DNA from: Hydra vulgaris
Taxonomy: Eukaryota > Cnidaria > Hydrozoa > Anthoathecata > Hydridae
Reading direction: 5' to 3'
Length of the DNA stretch: 64,000 nt
Assembly: GCF_038396675.1 (NCBI RefSeq)
Contig: NC_088931.1
Location: forward strand, 38,947,501 to 39,011,500
Shown here: piece by piece, positions 10,921-23,210 of the stretch
Layout of the letters: each line of letters opens with the position of its first letter
How positions within the stretch are numbered: position 1 is the stretch's first letter
Program-made: the position numbers and the translations under genes
The notes under the pieces: model-generated
Database searches by the model: none
Told to the model about the DNA's origin: nothing
Seen by the model: the letters and a program-made list of their open reading frames with translations, nothing else

Positions 10921-11266
10921 AAAGAACATTATTGTTTTTGGAATTCCAGAATCAAATAATTTAAATGAACTTTATTAAAAAACATAATTGACCAGATATT
11001 TGATGAAATTGCTAAAGGCAATGAAAAACCTATTAAAATAATAAGATTAAAAAACAAAAAAGACTCAAAAACTCCTCCACCCATTATTGCTGTACTTCCT
11101 GAAAACTGCGAACGCAATAAAGTTTTACTTGCGAATTACGCAAATAATACGTTTTACGCTCGGGAATTACGCAAAAACATAAAATATACAAATGTCATCA
11201 TTAATCCAGATATAACACTCGCCGAAACGCAAATCGATTCTCAACTTAAAAAAGAAAGAAATAAAT
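10921..11266 (+). pseudogene. Non-LTR retrotransposon ORF1 remnant
   Basis: The reading NIIVFGIPES, DQIFDEIAKGNEKPIKIIRL, TPPPIIAVLPENCERNKVLL and INPDITLAETQIDSQL ending KKERN follows the pattern of ORF1 RNA-binding proteins of CR1/L1-type elements (VFGIPE, R-I-V-F, I-PDLT--ER). A frame change near 10975 breaks it. It lies directly upstream of the endonuclease remnant, in the expected order. Confidence 0.65.
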
Positions 11267-11419
11267 AAAACCAAATACTCCTAGAAAATGAACCAAACTC
11301 ACCCTTTCGATGGTGCATTAGGCGCAACGAAGTCATCAAACTCAATTTTTGTAAACAAAAAATATAAAAAAACTATAAAAAATTGGATTAATTTTCGAAC
11401 CATTAAAAAAATTACTGAA

Positions 11420-11876
11420 ATTAAATCCGAAAAAGCTATATACACAAACATCGACTCCCTATTAAATAAACGCCATGAGCTCAAACAAATTGTAAACAAT
11501 CTGAAACCCGAAATTATTTTTTTAACAAAAACTCTGCCTAAAAATAAAAAGATTGAAGTTAATGATTTCGAGTTTGCTATTGAAAATTACTTACTACATA
11601 TAAATCACAGCAATAGTTCTTGCCGAAGAGGTTTAGCAATATTCACACTCGCAAACTAAAGTCATCCCTAATAAACCTAGGTATATTTCCATCTGAATCG
11701 CTGAGTTGTGAAATTACTACGAAAACTTCTAAGTTATTGTTAAGTTTATATTACAGATCACCAAAAAGTAATGATGAAAACACTAACTGCATAAATCAAC
11801 ACATTGCCAAACATTCAAACAAATATCCTAACATTCTTGTTATTGGAGATTTTACCTACCCAGATATCAGCTGGTA
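11420..11876 (+). pseudogene. Non-LTR retrotransposon endonuclease (APE) remnant
   Basis: Two overlapping frames carry NIDSLLNKRHELK, PEIIFLTKTLPKN (usually FLTET) and SCRRGLAIF, then after a frameshift near 11640 LSLYYRSPKSND and NILVIGDFTYPDISW. The last is the GDFN active-site block, but the Asn is replaced by Thr, so the enzyme would be inactive even in frame. It sits between the ORF1 remnant and the RT remnant. Confidence 0.75.
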
Positions 11877-12339
11877 AAATCCAAAACAACCTATTACAAA
11901 TGCCTCTAAATCAATTAAATTTACTGAAAATATTCGAGTTTCTTTTTTAACCCAACATATTTCAAAAGCAACACAAATCAGACAAAATCAAAATCCTTCC
12001 ACACTTGACCTCTTATTTACTTTTGATGAAAACGTGATTTCTTTTTAACTCATCTAGCACCCATTAGCAAAAGTCATCATCAACTACTCTACTTTGCTGC
12101 GTCGATTGAATCTATTGCAAATTTACCGCCATACCATACAAAACATTTATACACAAAAGGGAACTATGAAATATGAAAAAAAAAAATCTATGAAAGGGAC
12201 CTTGCAAATATTAAACTCTGTCCAACATCCAACTCAAACCAACAATGGAGTATCTTTTTCAATAAACTTAAAACTAGTATCAACAATAATATAACAAAAT
12301 CTAACTTTAAAAATAACGTTCAAAATGGATTGACTTTCA

Positions 12340-13375
12340 AATAATCAATGAGCTTAAACTTAAACGAGAGAAATATCGTCAATATATATTGAACAGAAAT
12401 GAAGAAACATACAATGAGTACCGCATTTCACGAAACAAAACAAAAGTAGTGTGCAGAAAAGCAATTATTGAATTTGAAAAAAAATTTGCTAGAGACATAG
12501 ACCAAAATCTAAAAGCATTTTACTCGTATGTCAAATCAAAAAGATAAAACAAAGAAGCATTCCCTGACATCCAATACAATAATATTGCTGCAACTACTGA
12601 CTTAGATAAAGCTCATTTATTCAATAGTTATTTTGCTAATACTTTTTCAAACAAAAAAATAATAGCAATACCACCATTTAACCTAACATATAAAATGTCA
12701 ATCCACAAACAAACAATACTGATTTAAGTCAAGAAACTATTGAAGCATACCTCAAAAGTCTAAACTCATCTAAATCACCAGGGCCTGATGAATGCTTTCA
12801 AATGTAAACATCTACTATTTTTAACAAAGTCCTTGAGAGTGGTCAATACCTCAAATATCGAAAGACGCAACAACTACACCCATATTCAAAAAAGGAGACA
12901 GATCAAAAGCACTTAATCATAGACTTATCAGTATAACTTGTACTTACAAAATACTTACTGTACAATAAAAATCTCAAAAAACTATAAAAAACTATATTAT
13001 GACACAATTGATTAACAATAACTTATTAAGTCCACACCAATATGGATTTCGTCCAGATCATTTCTGCTTAACTAACCTTTTAAATGTAATTAATTATTGG
13101 ATATCATCCCCTGATAATAATATTCCCATCGTCAACATTTATTTCGATTTTGAAAAAACCTTTGACAAAGTTGCACATAAATTTCTCATTTCTAAACTTA
13201 TAGCTTATGGTATAAATGGATTAATACTATATTGGATAAAAATTTTTTGAAAAGCCGTATACAAAGAGCTGTTGTTAATGGTATTACTCAAACTGGGTAC
13301 CCGTTAAAAGTGGAGTTCCCTAAGGCTCCGTCCTTTCAGCGTTACTTTTTATTACGTATGTTAACGATATAAAAT
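12340..13375 (+). pseudogene. Non-LTR reverse transcriptase remnant
   Basis: Recognisable pieces in order are ELKLKRERYRQYI and RAKAFY-type linker text (12350-12545), DLDKAHLFNSYFANTFS (12600), SSKSPGPDE (12765), HQYGFRPDHFCLTNLL (13033), IYFDFEKTFDKVAHKFL with the first catalytic Asp (13137), and a GSVLSALLFITYVND-like block near 13323-13368. Frameshifts and stops separate them. The second catalytic motif (YADD) is missing, because the sequence jumps from YVND to the region after the thumb. Confidence 0.8.
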
Positions 13376-13429
13376 AAACATTAAAAATAAACATTAAACC
13401 CACAATATAAAAGTAAACATTAAACCCAC

Positions 13430-14073
13430 AAATTGCGAACGAGATTTAGATGTTCACATAGATTCAAACTTATTATTTTCCAAACACAAATATTCAAGTC
13501 AACAAATAATTGGAATAATAAAAAGAACATTTACATCATATCCAGATTTATTATCCTTCAAAAAACTTTTTTCAGCTCTAGTCCGCCCTCACTTAGAATA
13601 CTGTGGATCAATATGTAACCCTAAACTTCTCAAAGACAAACGGCAAATGGAAAATGTGTTAAGAAGAGCTTTGAAACGAATCAATGGATTATATGATCTA
13701 CGGTATGAACAAAGATTTTTGGCGTTAAATATGACAACTGTAAAATACAGGCTACTTCGTGCAGACCTAATATACGTCTAAAAATGGTGCAACATAAAAC
13801 AATAGTGATAGAAGTTATTTTGCAATAGATAGCCAATTTATTACTCGTGATCATGTATATAAACTAAAAAAACAATCTTCACGGTTAAATTTACGAATGA
13901 ACTTTTTTTCTCTAAGAATAATAAATAAATGGAACTCTCTTCCTAATGACATTGTATCAGCATTATCTTTAAAAACGGTAGCCGGTTCTAGACAAGAATT
14001 CAGGAAAGCCTTTCTAGGAAAGAAACATGAAAATTCTTGCTATGATAGAAAAAAACATGATTACTTTTTAGGA
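13430..14073 (+). pseudogene. CR1-like ORF2 C-terminal region
   Basis: It reads CERDLDVHIDSNLLFSKH, then IIGIIKRTFTSYPDLLSF, LVRPHLEYCGSICNP, RRALKRINGLYDLRYEQR and, after a frameshift, KQSSRLNLRMNFFSLRIINK with WNSLPNDIV. This is the standard tail of CR1-type elements. The element as a whole spans about 10921-14073 and is inactive through several frame breaks and the loss of the YADD block. Confidence 0.8.
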
Positions 14074-14089
14074 TAGAATAATTGAAGGA

Positions 14090-14880
14090 TAGAAAAGAAG
14101 AAAGAAATACATATATCCTTTCTGGCAAAGAAAAATAAAAAACTTGCTAGCAAAGACTTTTTTAGGATAGAAATCGCACAAGTACCAAATCGCACAAGTC
14201 ATTTTCTTTCTAGCAAAGAAAATTGGAAAAACGTACTAGCAAAGAAATTTTAGAAAAGAAATTTTAAAAACGTGCTAGCAAAGAAATTTTAAGAAAGAAT
14301 TTGCGCGCAATTTGGTAATTACAATTATGATTTTTAATTGAATAAATAATATAATCTAATTTGAATAAATAAGTATAATAAAAGATTTACTTATTTATTT
14401 TTATAAATAAGTATAATCTAATTCTTAGAATTAGATTATACTTATTTATTCAAATAAAATAATTTGAATAAATAAGTATAATCTAATTCTAACAAAATCT
14501 TTGTGAAACAATAAAGATTATCTGAAATTTCTGAATCATTCATCAGTGATTCACTTTTATTATAAATGGTAATTCTGTCCTAGCAAGTTTTTTTGGATTA
14601 ATGAAATAAAATTCTGTCGTAGCAAGTTTTTTAGATTTATTAAATAAAATTCTTTCCTAGCAAGTTTTTCGCATTTATTAAATAAAATTCTTTCCAAGCA
14701 AGTTGTTTACGTTTATTAAAAAATATTCTTTCTTAGAAAGTATTTCAAGTTTCTTTTCAAAATTTCTGCCAAAAAATATTCTTATGTAAAAATTCTTTTC
14801 TAGTAAGGTTTCTTTATTTAGATCATAAAACATTCTATTCTGAAATTATTCTTTCTTAGTTTTCTATCCTCATTTTATTC
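14090..14880. repeat. Degenerate repeat field around CTAGCAA(AG)
   Basis: At 14140-14300 the words CTAGCAAAGAAATTTT recur. At 14570-14800 the unit TTATTAAATAAAATTCTTTCCTAGCAAG-like recurs about five times with changes, partly as its reverse complement. In the middle lies a strong palindrome. It looks like the worn arms of an inverted repeat. It has no coding content. Confidence 0.65.
14403..14449. repeat. Inverted repeat, 23-nt arms with 1-nt loop
   Basis: Arms 14403-14425 and 14427-14449 are exact reverse complements. Further copies of the same word (ATAAGTATAATCTAATTC) lie just left (14366) and right (14466), so it is the core of the inverted repeat field around it. Confidence 0.9.
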
Positions 14881-15114
14881 TTGTCTAGCATGGCACACTT
14901 TAAAAATGTTTAAGCTGCTTCTAGACAATCATCTAAAAAATGAATGGCTTCTCTACGACTAATCCACATTTTATTTTCTACTAGTTATAAAACTCTGTAA
15001 TTGTCAAGTATTATATAACTAGGTTTACATGCAGTTTATACCTACACAATTTATCATAAAACCTTAATGTTAAAAAGTGACAAATAAGTGCTATAATTTT
15101 TTTGGCAAAAAAAA

Positions 15115-15300
15115 AAAAATGTCTTATGCACATCTGCATATGAATATATTGCGTCACATTAAATTAAACTAAACACATCTGCTCATACATAATATTGCGT
15201 CAATAAATGTTTGCAATTTTTGATTTCTTTTATCTTAACAAATTCTACATACATGTTGCGTCACATAAATTTAGCTAAACACATTTTTGGAAAATTGATT
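15115..15300. repeat. Imperfect 60-70 bp repeats with GCGTCACATAAA
   Basis: Three passes of a unit with TTGCGTCA, then ACTAAACACATCTGC-like text, differ in spacing and bases. No gene is seen from here to 16177. Confidence 0.5.
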
Positions 15301-16177
15301 TGCAATAGGCTGTTGTTCAGTTAGGTTATGCGAGAAAGAGGTAAGGGTAGCTGTACGAGAGCTAGAAAGATTGTCTCAAGTAAAAAAGTGGTTATAAAAA
15401 TGTTAAGAAAGAGTGTATCACGTGAAGAAGTGGTTATAAAATTGTTATAATTTAATTACAGAGATTATGCGGAGAAGTGGATATAAAAAAACCAAGAAGT
15501 TGTTAAGAATTGATAATAAAAATGCTAAAAACCTGTTGTGTTTAAAATTGTTCAAACAAAAACATAATGTAAAGTAATGTAAATATTTATCTTAATCACT
15601 TCTTTACTTTTTTTGACTTTTAAATTTGAATTCTATACAACTTTTTTGCGTAAATTAACTGCCAAACTGTTTATAATAAAGTATAGATAAGTTTTATACA
15701 GAATTTATATCGTTTATTTTTTATTATTGCTAAAATACAATGATACCACAAATTATCCATTCAACAATGCTTAAAACATTTTACTTAAAGAGTTACTAAT
15801 TAACAATATTTTGTTATTTACTGAGGCTCAATTAGGTACTTAGAAATAAAAAACAGCGTATAAAATGGTTACACTTTTATTAAGACTCGAATGAAAAAAA
15901 AAAATTAAAACGATTTACTAAAGGTTTTTTTAATGTTTACGTTTTCAGAACAATTTACGGCTTCTACCATTTCGAATGGAGTGATAACATTACAATAACG
16001 TGACAACCTTGACCTAATTCCATAGTTAGGTACGCAAATATCGCGTTTTACAGAGCCGAAAAAGTTGCTAAAATTCTGTGCCACGTTTTTTGAACTTTTT
16101 TTTTAGCGGCAGAAAAACGTTTTTTTGTGGCGTTTCTTTTTAGAGATGTATATAATCTTAATTATTTTGGAAAAATA

Positions 16178-16231
16178 GGGCTGCTTTAATCGCTTTATAA
16201 AAAAACTTTTATAAAGCGATTAAAGCAGCCC
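16178..16231. repeat. Hairpin, 25-nt perfect arms with AAAC loop
   Basis: Arms 16178-16202 and 16207-16231 are exact reverse complements (GGGCTGCTTTAATCGC...). The stem is stable but has no T-tract or gene next to it, so a terminator role is not supported. It could be the centre of a small foldback element. Confidence 0.9.
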
Positions 16232-16489
16232 AAACAAAAAGATCCATGAAAAAAACAGTGAAATTGAAAACTACAAATTTTTAGAAGTTCTGAGACAACA
16301 TTCGTAAATTCAAAACCAAAGCAAGTACTTGGTTATTTTAAAATAATAATTTGCAAAGCTTAAAAGATATTGTTAAGGAATTCAGACAACATTTACAAAC
16401 TTTAATCAATACGCTACTTATTATAAATAACAACCAAAACCCTATTCAAGTTCCACCTCTACAACAGCTGATTTATAAACAGCATATCA

Positions 16490-17290
16490 CTGCAAAATAG
16501 TAAAGTCTCCAGATAGCTATGGGATAAGTGCTGAACATCTTAAAACTGTGGTAGTAACAATCTCCTTTTGTGGCTCTCTAAATTCTATAACAGTATTTTA
16601 ACAAACGGGAAGTTGAACTTCAACAATTCGCCCAACTGTTATCAATTCTATACACAATTTTATCGCTGAAAAGTAGAATCGTCAATAAATGGTATCTATA
16701 CAGGTATGAAAACATACGCAGATGATGTAATTTTGCTAAGCCAAAAATCTCTAGTCTACAACAACTAATTGACCAATTTCAAACCTATGGGGTTGCATGT
16801 TTTATTAAATTAAACACTGAGAAAATGGAATTTATAATTTCTGTAACAAGTCCTATTTCGAAAAACGTTATTCAAATTAACAGAGCTGCAATATGCAGTT
16901 CTTTTAATTTAAAAACACTAGTTTATTTATATAACTTATAAACAGCTTCACAGCTTACATATGGTCTTGACCTATACAAATATAATATCATTTTTCTTAG
17001 CAACATAGAATCTGTTGGAAAAGCTACATAAAAATCTTTTATTTGTATTTCAAAGTACAGTGAAAACTACCTGCATTTTTTTTTTTAAATAGAGAATATT
17101 TCAATTGTTCTCCTTCGAAACAAAGTAAATCTATATTTTAGGCTGTTGAAAAATCAAACTTGCTATTCACTGATATTGAAGCAATTATTGGCAACAAAAA
17201 ATATAAAATCTTTTAAAAATGAAGTTATTTCTATATGTAACACTCTTGGCTTCTTCCAGTGTGTGACAGAAGAAAAAAATTGGAAGAACT
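16490..17290 (+). pseudogene. Non-LTR reverse transcriptase relic with YADD
   Basis: KSPDSYGISAEHLK (16503) matches the GISAEHLK block of RT fingers. A jump loses the central palm, then KTYADDVILLSQKSL (16707) is the second catalytic motif. ACFIKLNTEKMEFII follows as the usual N-KTE block. Later SNLLFTDIEAIIG may be the tail. Deletions and stops show that it is dead. It is a different element type from the CR1-like copy at 10.9-14.1 kb. Confidence 0.65.
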
Positions 17291-17440
17291 GCTAGCGCAT
17301 GTTGTAACAATTAAATTAAAAGTATACAACAAAATTTAATTGAAAAAATTATAATGATTTGTGCTTCTTTTTTTTATTTTTATCTGTAGTTTTTATGATA
17401 ATAAATTCATTTATAGAACTTTATTAATCTTTGGTCAAAT

Positions 17441-18068
17441 TAGTCTTGTGGCAAGGCTTCCCTACGCTCCTCAATTGGGGGAGAGAGCAACGATTTTTGG
17501 GGGCCCATTCGGGCTGTTCGTTAATTGTCAACAAAATAGGGGGATCGGGGCCTAAAAAGTTTTAAATAATGTTGACAAGAGAAAGAGGTAAAAGTCAAGA
17601 AAAGTTGACGTAAAAATTGTAACTTTTTAAAACAAATTTAATTACTTAACTAAAGTAACAAATTTAATTACTTAACTAAAGTAACAAATTTAATTACTTA
17701 ACTAAAGTAACAAATTTAATTACTTAACTAAAGTAACAAATTTAATTACTTAACTAAAGTAACAAATTTAATTACTTAACTAAAGTAACAAATTTAATTA
17801 CTTAACTAAAGTAACAAATTTAATGACTTAACTAAAGTAACAAATTTAATTACTTAACTAAAGTAACAATTTAATTACTTAACTAAAGTAACAAATTTAA
17901 TTACTTAACTAAAGTAACAAATTTAATGACTTAACTAAAGTAACAAATTTAATTACTTAACTAAAGTAACAAATTTAATGACTTAACTAAAGTAAAGTTT
18001 TACTAGTCTTTTTGTGGGGCGGGAACAAAATTGCAACTTTTTTCTCCGACCCACTAGGCACGACACTG
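17441..18068. mobile_element. hAT-like non-autonomous element carrying a minisatellite
   Basis: The flanks carry an exact 8-bp target duplication GGTCAAAT at 17433-17440 and 18069-18076. The right end, reversed, reads CAGTGTCGTGCCTAGTGGG, typical of a hAT terminus. The left end TAGTCTTGTGGCAAGG is only partly similar. More than half of the element is the 26-bp tandem array at 17631-17993. No transposase frame is present, so it would need one in trans. Confidence 0.7.
17631..17993. repeat. 14-copy 26-bp tandem array (minisatellite)
   Basis: The unit AACAAATTTAATTACTTAAC plus TAAAGT is repeated 14 times head to tail. Copies 8, 12 and 14 have ATGACT in place of ATTACT, and copy 10 lacks one A (25 bp). 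The near identity points to recent expansion. There are no spacers, so it is not a CRISPR array. Confidence 0.97.
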
Positions 18069-18449
18069 GGTCAAATAATTCATCTTCATTATCTGCATTA
18101 TATGAAGTGATTACTATCACTCGTGCTTAAAATGACAGTTTAAAATTTTAATTCATTGCACAGTGGGCCAGTGACTGGACAAAAGCATAAAAACCAAAAT
18201 CTGAATTTTGATGCCTAAATGGTGTCGAACCTATATAAAGACATTATAAAACAATTTAAAACCGTTTATATACACTTAAAGTTTTAATCAGGGCTGCGGA
18301 GTCGGTACACCGCTGTTCCGACTCCGACTCCGACTCCTTAACTTATCATGGACCAACTCCGACTCCGACTCCAACTCCGACTCCCGACTCCGACTCCGAC
18401 TCCTCCAAAAGTCACCAATTTGTAAAAACAAATTTAACGCGTTTAAATG

Positions 18450-19925
18450 TTAAGATTGCCTATTTCATCGCTATAATATAACGAGAACAACCTCTTCACA
18501 CTAACTTGAGTTGGTGGCAAGGCAGTAACTACTCGGGCAACTTCTCTGACCATTTCAGGATACATATCAATTGCTTGCAGTACTGTTACTTTTGATGAAC
18601 GGTCAAATTGTTCCACTACTTAATGCACATGAAAAACTGAGTTGAAATTTACTGGCGGTGTTCTCTGATAGGGATGACTCTTTTTCCATGCGGGAACGCT
18701 TTGTACGGTCTTTATGGTCCAAATATTTCTCAAAATCAAAATCTTCATCAGTAGATGATGTTGAAGATGTGGCAGTATGACCCAATTCTTCTTGTTCCTG
18801 ACAGTTCTGTAACTTGTTCATTCTTACAGCTATTTCAAACAGAGCTTCTTTTCCTTTAGTCAGCTGTTGATCATCAAGAAGTATCCGATGCATTGGGTCT
18901 ACATAAACAGCTGCCAAAAGAATCTTATTTTCTAATAGTACTTTTTCTCTCTGTTTCATTGAAGCGGCAACGCCACTTGCAAATAACGCTCCTTTTTGAG
19001 ACAAGCAAAACATCAAGTTTTTCCACTCCTTAAGGAAAATGCCTGGAGTTAAGTCCTCTTATTGCAGTTTTTTAGTCACTGCAAATGGATGTTGTAGCAA
19101 TTCTTCAAGCTCTTTCACCTGTTTCCATTGGCTTTCATGTAGCATCAATTGAGGATTAGCCATGTCTACGAGAAAGGGTTTCAGTTCAACCAAGCGTTGA
19201 ATCATTAAGTAGGTACTTCCCCATCGTGTGACTTGATCAATAATTGCCCCTTTTCCAGCGCGTCTCTTCAAAATTGAGTCAACTTTAGGAGTTCTGGCTG
19301 CAGTAGCCAATTTTCTCAACTTTTCAACAAGTGCAGCAGCATGTCCTTCTTGCAGACCATCCCGTATAGCCAGCTGTAGCGTATGCATAGCACAGCGCAT
19401 GTGATGAATGCGAAAACGTATCGACATAGTTTCAACAAGCTCATCTAAACTGTCATGTTGCTGTTCATCTGAAGCAACTTCGGTTTGCTCCTCTGTCTCT
19501 ATACTGTGTTCCTCCATTCCAAATATATCTGTTTTTCTGAACCCAGTATGTTCTTCTAGCTGCCTGAAATAAAGCTGGAGAAATTCGCTGGTGTGATGAG
19601 CTTTGGTGTCTTTTACTGCCAATGTCTTGGTAACTATTTCATTATTTTCACAAACAAATTGGACATTGATCGCAAAATAGTTCACTCTGTGACGTGTACA
19701 GCCGTCCATTTTAAGAAACACAAAGCGTCCTTTGAGAGATTCTTTAAGTTCTTCTCTTTGTTTAAAAGCTTCTTCAATCACTGATTTTCTAATACTCTCT
19801 CTCTCCAGAGAAACGCTAAGCTTGAGGGCCATTTCACCATTAAGACCCATAAAAGCTGGTTTTGAAAATAATGATATAGGCAAATCATCTTTTACCACAA
19901 GCTCTATGATCTTTTTTTTAAATGT
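18450..19925 (-). pseudogene. hAT transposase, truncated and broken
   Basis: A minus-strand frame from about 19925 reads KIIELVVKDDLPISLFSKPA, then FVFLKMDGCTRHRVNYFAI (first catalytic Asp), HHMRCAMHTLQLAIRDGL (the CxxH insertion block), and RWGSTYLMIQRL (the RW motif). A TAA at 19059-19061 interrupts the frame, which continues with ILLAAVYVDPMHRILL. A frameshift near 18610 leads to VTVLQAIDMYPEMVREVAR and ALPPTQVSVKRLFS, the hAT C-terminal dimerisation block, which then ends abruptly. The BED zinc finger is absent. It lies inside the hAT boundaries at 18289-20259. Confidence 0.88.
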
Positions 19926-19941
19926 ATTTACTAAACGTATC

Positions 19942-20055
<114 letters not shown>

Positions 20056-20360
20056 AGGGCTAGAGTTTGATACTTAAGCTTTAGACTGACAGAACAAAAA
20101 ATATTTTAATGAATAATATATATAAAATTCATATGAAATTTATGAAACTTTGAAAGATTTTTTTTAAGCTGGAGTCGGAGTTGGTATAATTTTTCCGACT
20201 CCGACTCCAGCCAAAAAGAGCTCCGACTCCGACTCCACGACTCCGACTCCACAGCCCTGGTTTTAATGAATATACTAATGCTGTGGTTGAAGTAGACGCA
20301 CATGTAAATAAAAAAAAAAAATTATAAAGAGAAAAATGTTGTTTAAATATATATTTTTAT

Positions 20361-20599
20361 TGCTACATCTTGCTTTTATACTCAGATATTTTAAAGCTTA
20401 TATATGTTTGCTTTAATAATTTCATAAATCTGGCTGCCACTAGGCGCCACTTAGGTTTTCTTTTACGTTTGAAATCTTTTACCTAACAAAAGATCTGTAA
20501 TTGCGCTCAAAAATTTTTATATGCACAAAATTTTAAAAAACGTGGAAAACATATAACACGGTCTTAGTCATACAAAACGTATTAGTGAACAATAATATA
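20361..20599. repeat. 240-bp direct repeat, left copy
   Basis: It runs from TGCTACATCTTGCTTT to GAACAATAATATAT and is repeated at 22311-22549 with about five base changes. The two copies bracket the Tc1-like element. It has no coding content. Confidence 0.9.
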
Positions 20600-20601
20600 T
20601 T

Positions 20602-22295
20602 CAGCGGTGGCCAAAAATTAAAGACCACTCATTTTTTTTTCAAAATTTATTTTTAACCTTAGTATAATTTTATTTTGGAAAAAGGTATCAAAAAAAGAAA
20701 AACATTTTTAGAAAGAATTTTTATTGTATTTTATATTTATTACAAAAGAATTTATAATTTTTTTTACAAAATAATGTTAAAAAAGTAAAAAACTGACTAG
20801 TAAAAAATATATATGTAAAAAAAAATTGGACAAAATTTTAAGACCAGTTTCAAAAATATTTTAAAAAGCAATAAAAAAATAATTTAGAAACGTGTTGTTC
20901 CTCCAATTGTTTTCAAGCACTCTTGTACTCGTTCTCGCATTGAATTCATTAAAGTTTTGATTACTTCATCAGGTACATTTTTCAAATGATGAGAGATTGT
21001 AAAGTTGTTCTTTACCAAGCTTGTGATCAAGCCACGACCATAAATTCTCTATTGGATTCAAGCCTGGACTATTGGCAGGCCATGGAAGCACTTGAATTGT
21101 ATTAGAATTGAACCAGTCGCTAACAACATGCGCTTTATGACACGGCGCATTATCTTGCTGGAAAATAAATCCATCTTGCAACTGCCATAAATCAATGCTA
21201 GGAATAAGCGAGTTTTCCACAATTTCGATGTACCTTTCTTTGTTGAGTCTACCATTGAATAAATGAAAAACGCCAACTCCACAGGCACTCATACAGGCCC
21301 AAATGCCTATTGAACCACTGCCTTGTTTTGTTCGTTTCAAAATGCATGATTCATCGAACCGTTCGCTTGGAAGTCTACGCAACATTACGTGACCTTTTCT
21401 GTTGTCTACCTCAACGTTCATTTCATCACTAAAGACCAGACAGCTCCACTGATCTGTTGACCAATTTTTATTTAGTTTGCACCACTCTTTCCTGGCAAAT
21501 TTTTGTTTTTTATTTAAGCGTGGTTTTTTAGCAGCAGCACGACATAATTAATTTCAATTGTGGACGACCTTACGCACAGTTCTAGGGCTTGCTTTCAGAC
21601 CATTTGACAAAGTCCATTTCGTAGACAAGTCTGTAGATGATGCTTGTCTGTTTTCTTTCATTAATCTCACTAACGAGCGAACATCACGTTTATTTGAAAT
21701 TTTTTTGCGTCCAGTCCTATGACGATCATCAATTGACCGGGTCTCTTTGTATCGTTGAATTATGTTAATAATGCAAGAGTGAGACCTTCCGAGCTTTTCC
21801 GCTATTTGTCTGATGCTATAGCCTTCTTCTTTTAATACAAGAGCCGCGTATCTGTCTTTTTCTTCGATCTTTGCACGCATTTTTGCAATATTTTTATACC
21901 CTTATTGCAATTCAAAAAAAAAATACTTATTTGATATCGAAACTCAGGTTTCGACATTTTATTTTATAGCCAACGTAATAAGCAATTAAGACAGTTAAAA
22001 AAAAAAAATGGATTATTAGTTTTAATAAGTGCAAATTAAAGATTTGAAAGTGGTCGTTAAATTTTGTCCAATTTATTTAAAGAAGATTTATAAGTACTCA
22101 TCAGTTTTTTAATAAGTTAAACGCTATTTAATTAGAGTTAGATTAAAAAAATTATACCACTTTAATCCGTATGTTTTAATTAACAAGATATTAAAAAAAA
22201 AAAATTAATATGTCAATTAAAATCTTCCTAATTTTAATTCAAAGATTAAGAGACCAACTAAAAAATGAGTGGTCTTTAGTTTTTGGCCACCGCTG
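20602..22295. mobile_element. Tc1-like transposon with IR/DR ends
   Basis: Both ends begin CAGCGGTGGCCAAAAA, with 31-bp outer repeats that differ at one base. A second inverted copy of the AAGACCA-type direct repeat lies about 220 bp inside each end (20828 and 22035-22070), giving the IR/DR arrangement known from Tc1 elements. A minus-strand transposase relic fills the middle. The expected TA target duplication is not seen: the left flank is TATT and the right flank CGCTC. Confidence 0.85.
20886..21880 (-). pseudogene. Tc1-family transposase (DD34E), broken
   Basis: Reading from 21880: an N-terminal helix-turn-helix pair (YSIRQIAEKLGRSHSCIINI, GRKKISNKRD), then two in-frame stops (TGA at 21554, TAA at 21548), then VFSDEMNVEV with the first Asp, GIWACMSACGVGVFHLFNG, FQQDNAPCHKAHVV with the second Asp, and LPWPANSPGLNPIENLWSWL with the Glu, exactly 34 residues after the second Asp. 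A one-base shift near 20990 moves the tail (VPDEVIKTLMNSMRERVQEC) to another frame. The catalytic triad is intact but the gene cannot be expressed as one protein. Confidence 0.92.
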
Positions 22296-22310
22296 CGCTC
22301 AAAAATTTTT

Positions 22311-22654
<344 letters not shown>

Positions 22655-22769
22655 ATATTATTAAGGCTTCATGAGTATCACAAGAAGCAAAATTCACTAA
22701 TTTATTTGACTCAACAGTCTTTCGTTTATTTATTTTAATTATGTTAAGAGATGGGTTCATAGTAAACTA

Positions 22770-22925
22770 ACCGGTGCAAGATTTATTATAAAGAATTCAG
22801 CTTGGCTTGAAAATGATTTTAATAACACATTAATAAAGGATAGTAAAAGTAAACAACTCGGTAGACCTACATTATCATTTCAAGAATCATCATTAAAAAC
22901 AAAGAAAAGTTGCAACTTTGTCAAC
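22770..22925 (+). pseudogene. N-terminal fragment of a dispersed transposase-like family
   Basis: The frame reads WLENDFNNTLIKDSKSKQLG, then RPTLSFQESSLKTKK. A W-E-DF start followed by GRP-LSF-E-S-KTKRR is the typical opening of a multi-copy protein family common in Hydra and aphid genomes, the same kind as the longer relic at 27775-29560. The rest of the gene is missing. Confidence 0.4.
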
Positions 22926-23210
22926 TTCAAATTTTTGTGAATTATTGTTTGCTAAGCTTGTACTACTTATAGATTACATTGTCAAAGATTTTTGATGATT
23001 GTGAATGCATGGGAACAATATAAACATACAATCTTCAAAAATTCTGTAGACGCTCGTAAAATCTGTTAATTAGAAAAACTAATTAATTAAGCTAGAATAC
23101 AGTTTTTTTCTACAGGAAAACAAGTTTATCTAGCAACGTGTAATCATATTAAACTTAAATAAGTTTTGCTTTTCACGAGCAAGGGTCTCATAATAAAACA
23201 GGGGCAAAAT

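Noticed and set aside
17631-17993. Regular 26-bp repeats as a possible CRISPR array
   Set aside because: Units abut without spacers, and the locus is eukaryotic. It is a minisatellite inside a hAT-type element. The 29-bp array at 62890-63063 is rejected for the same reason.
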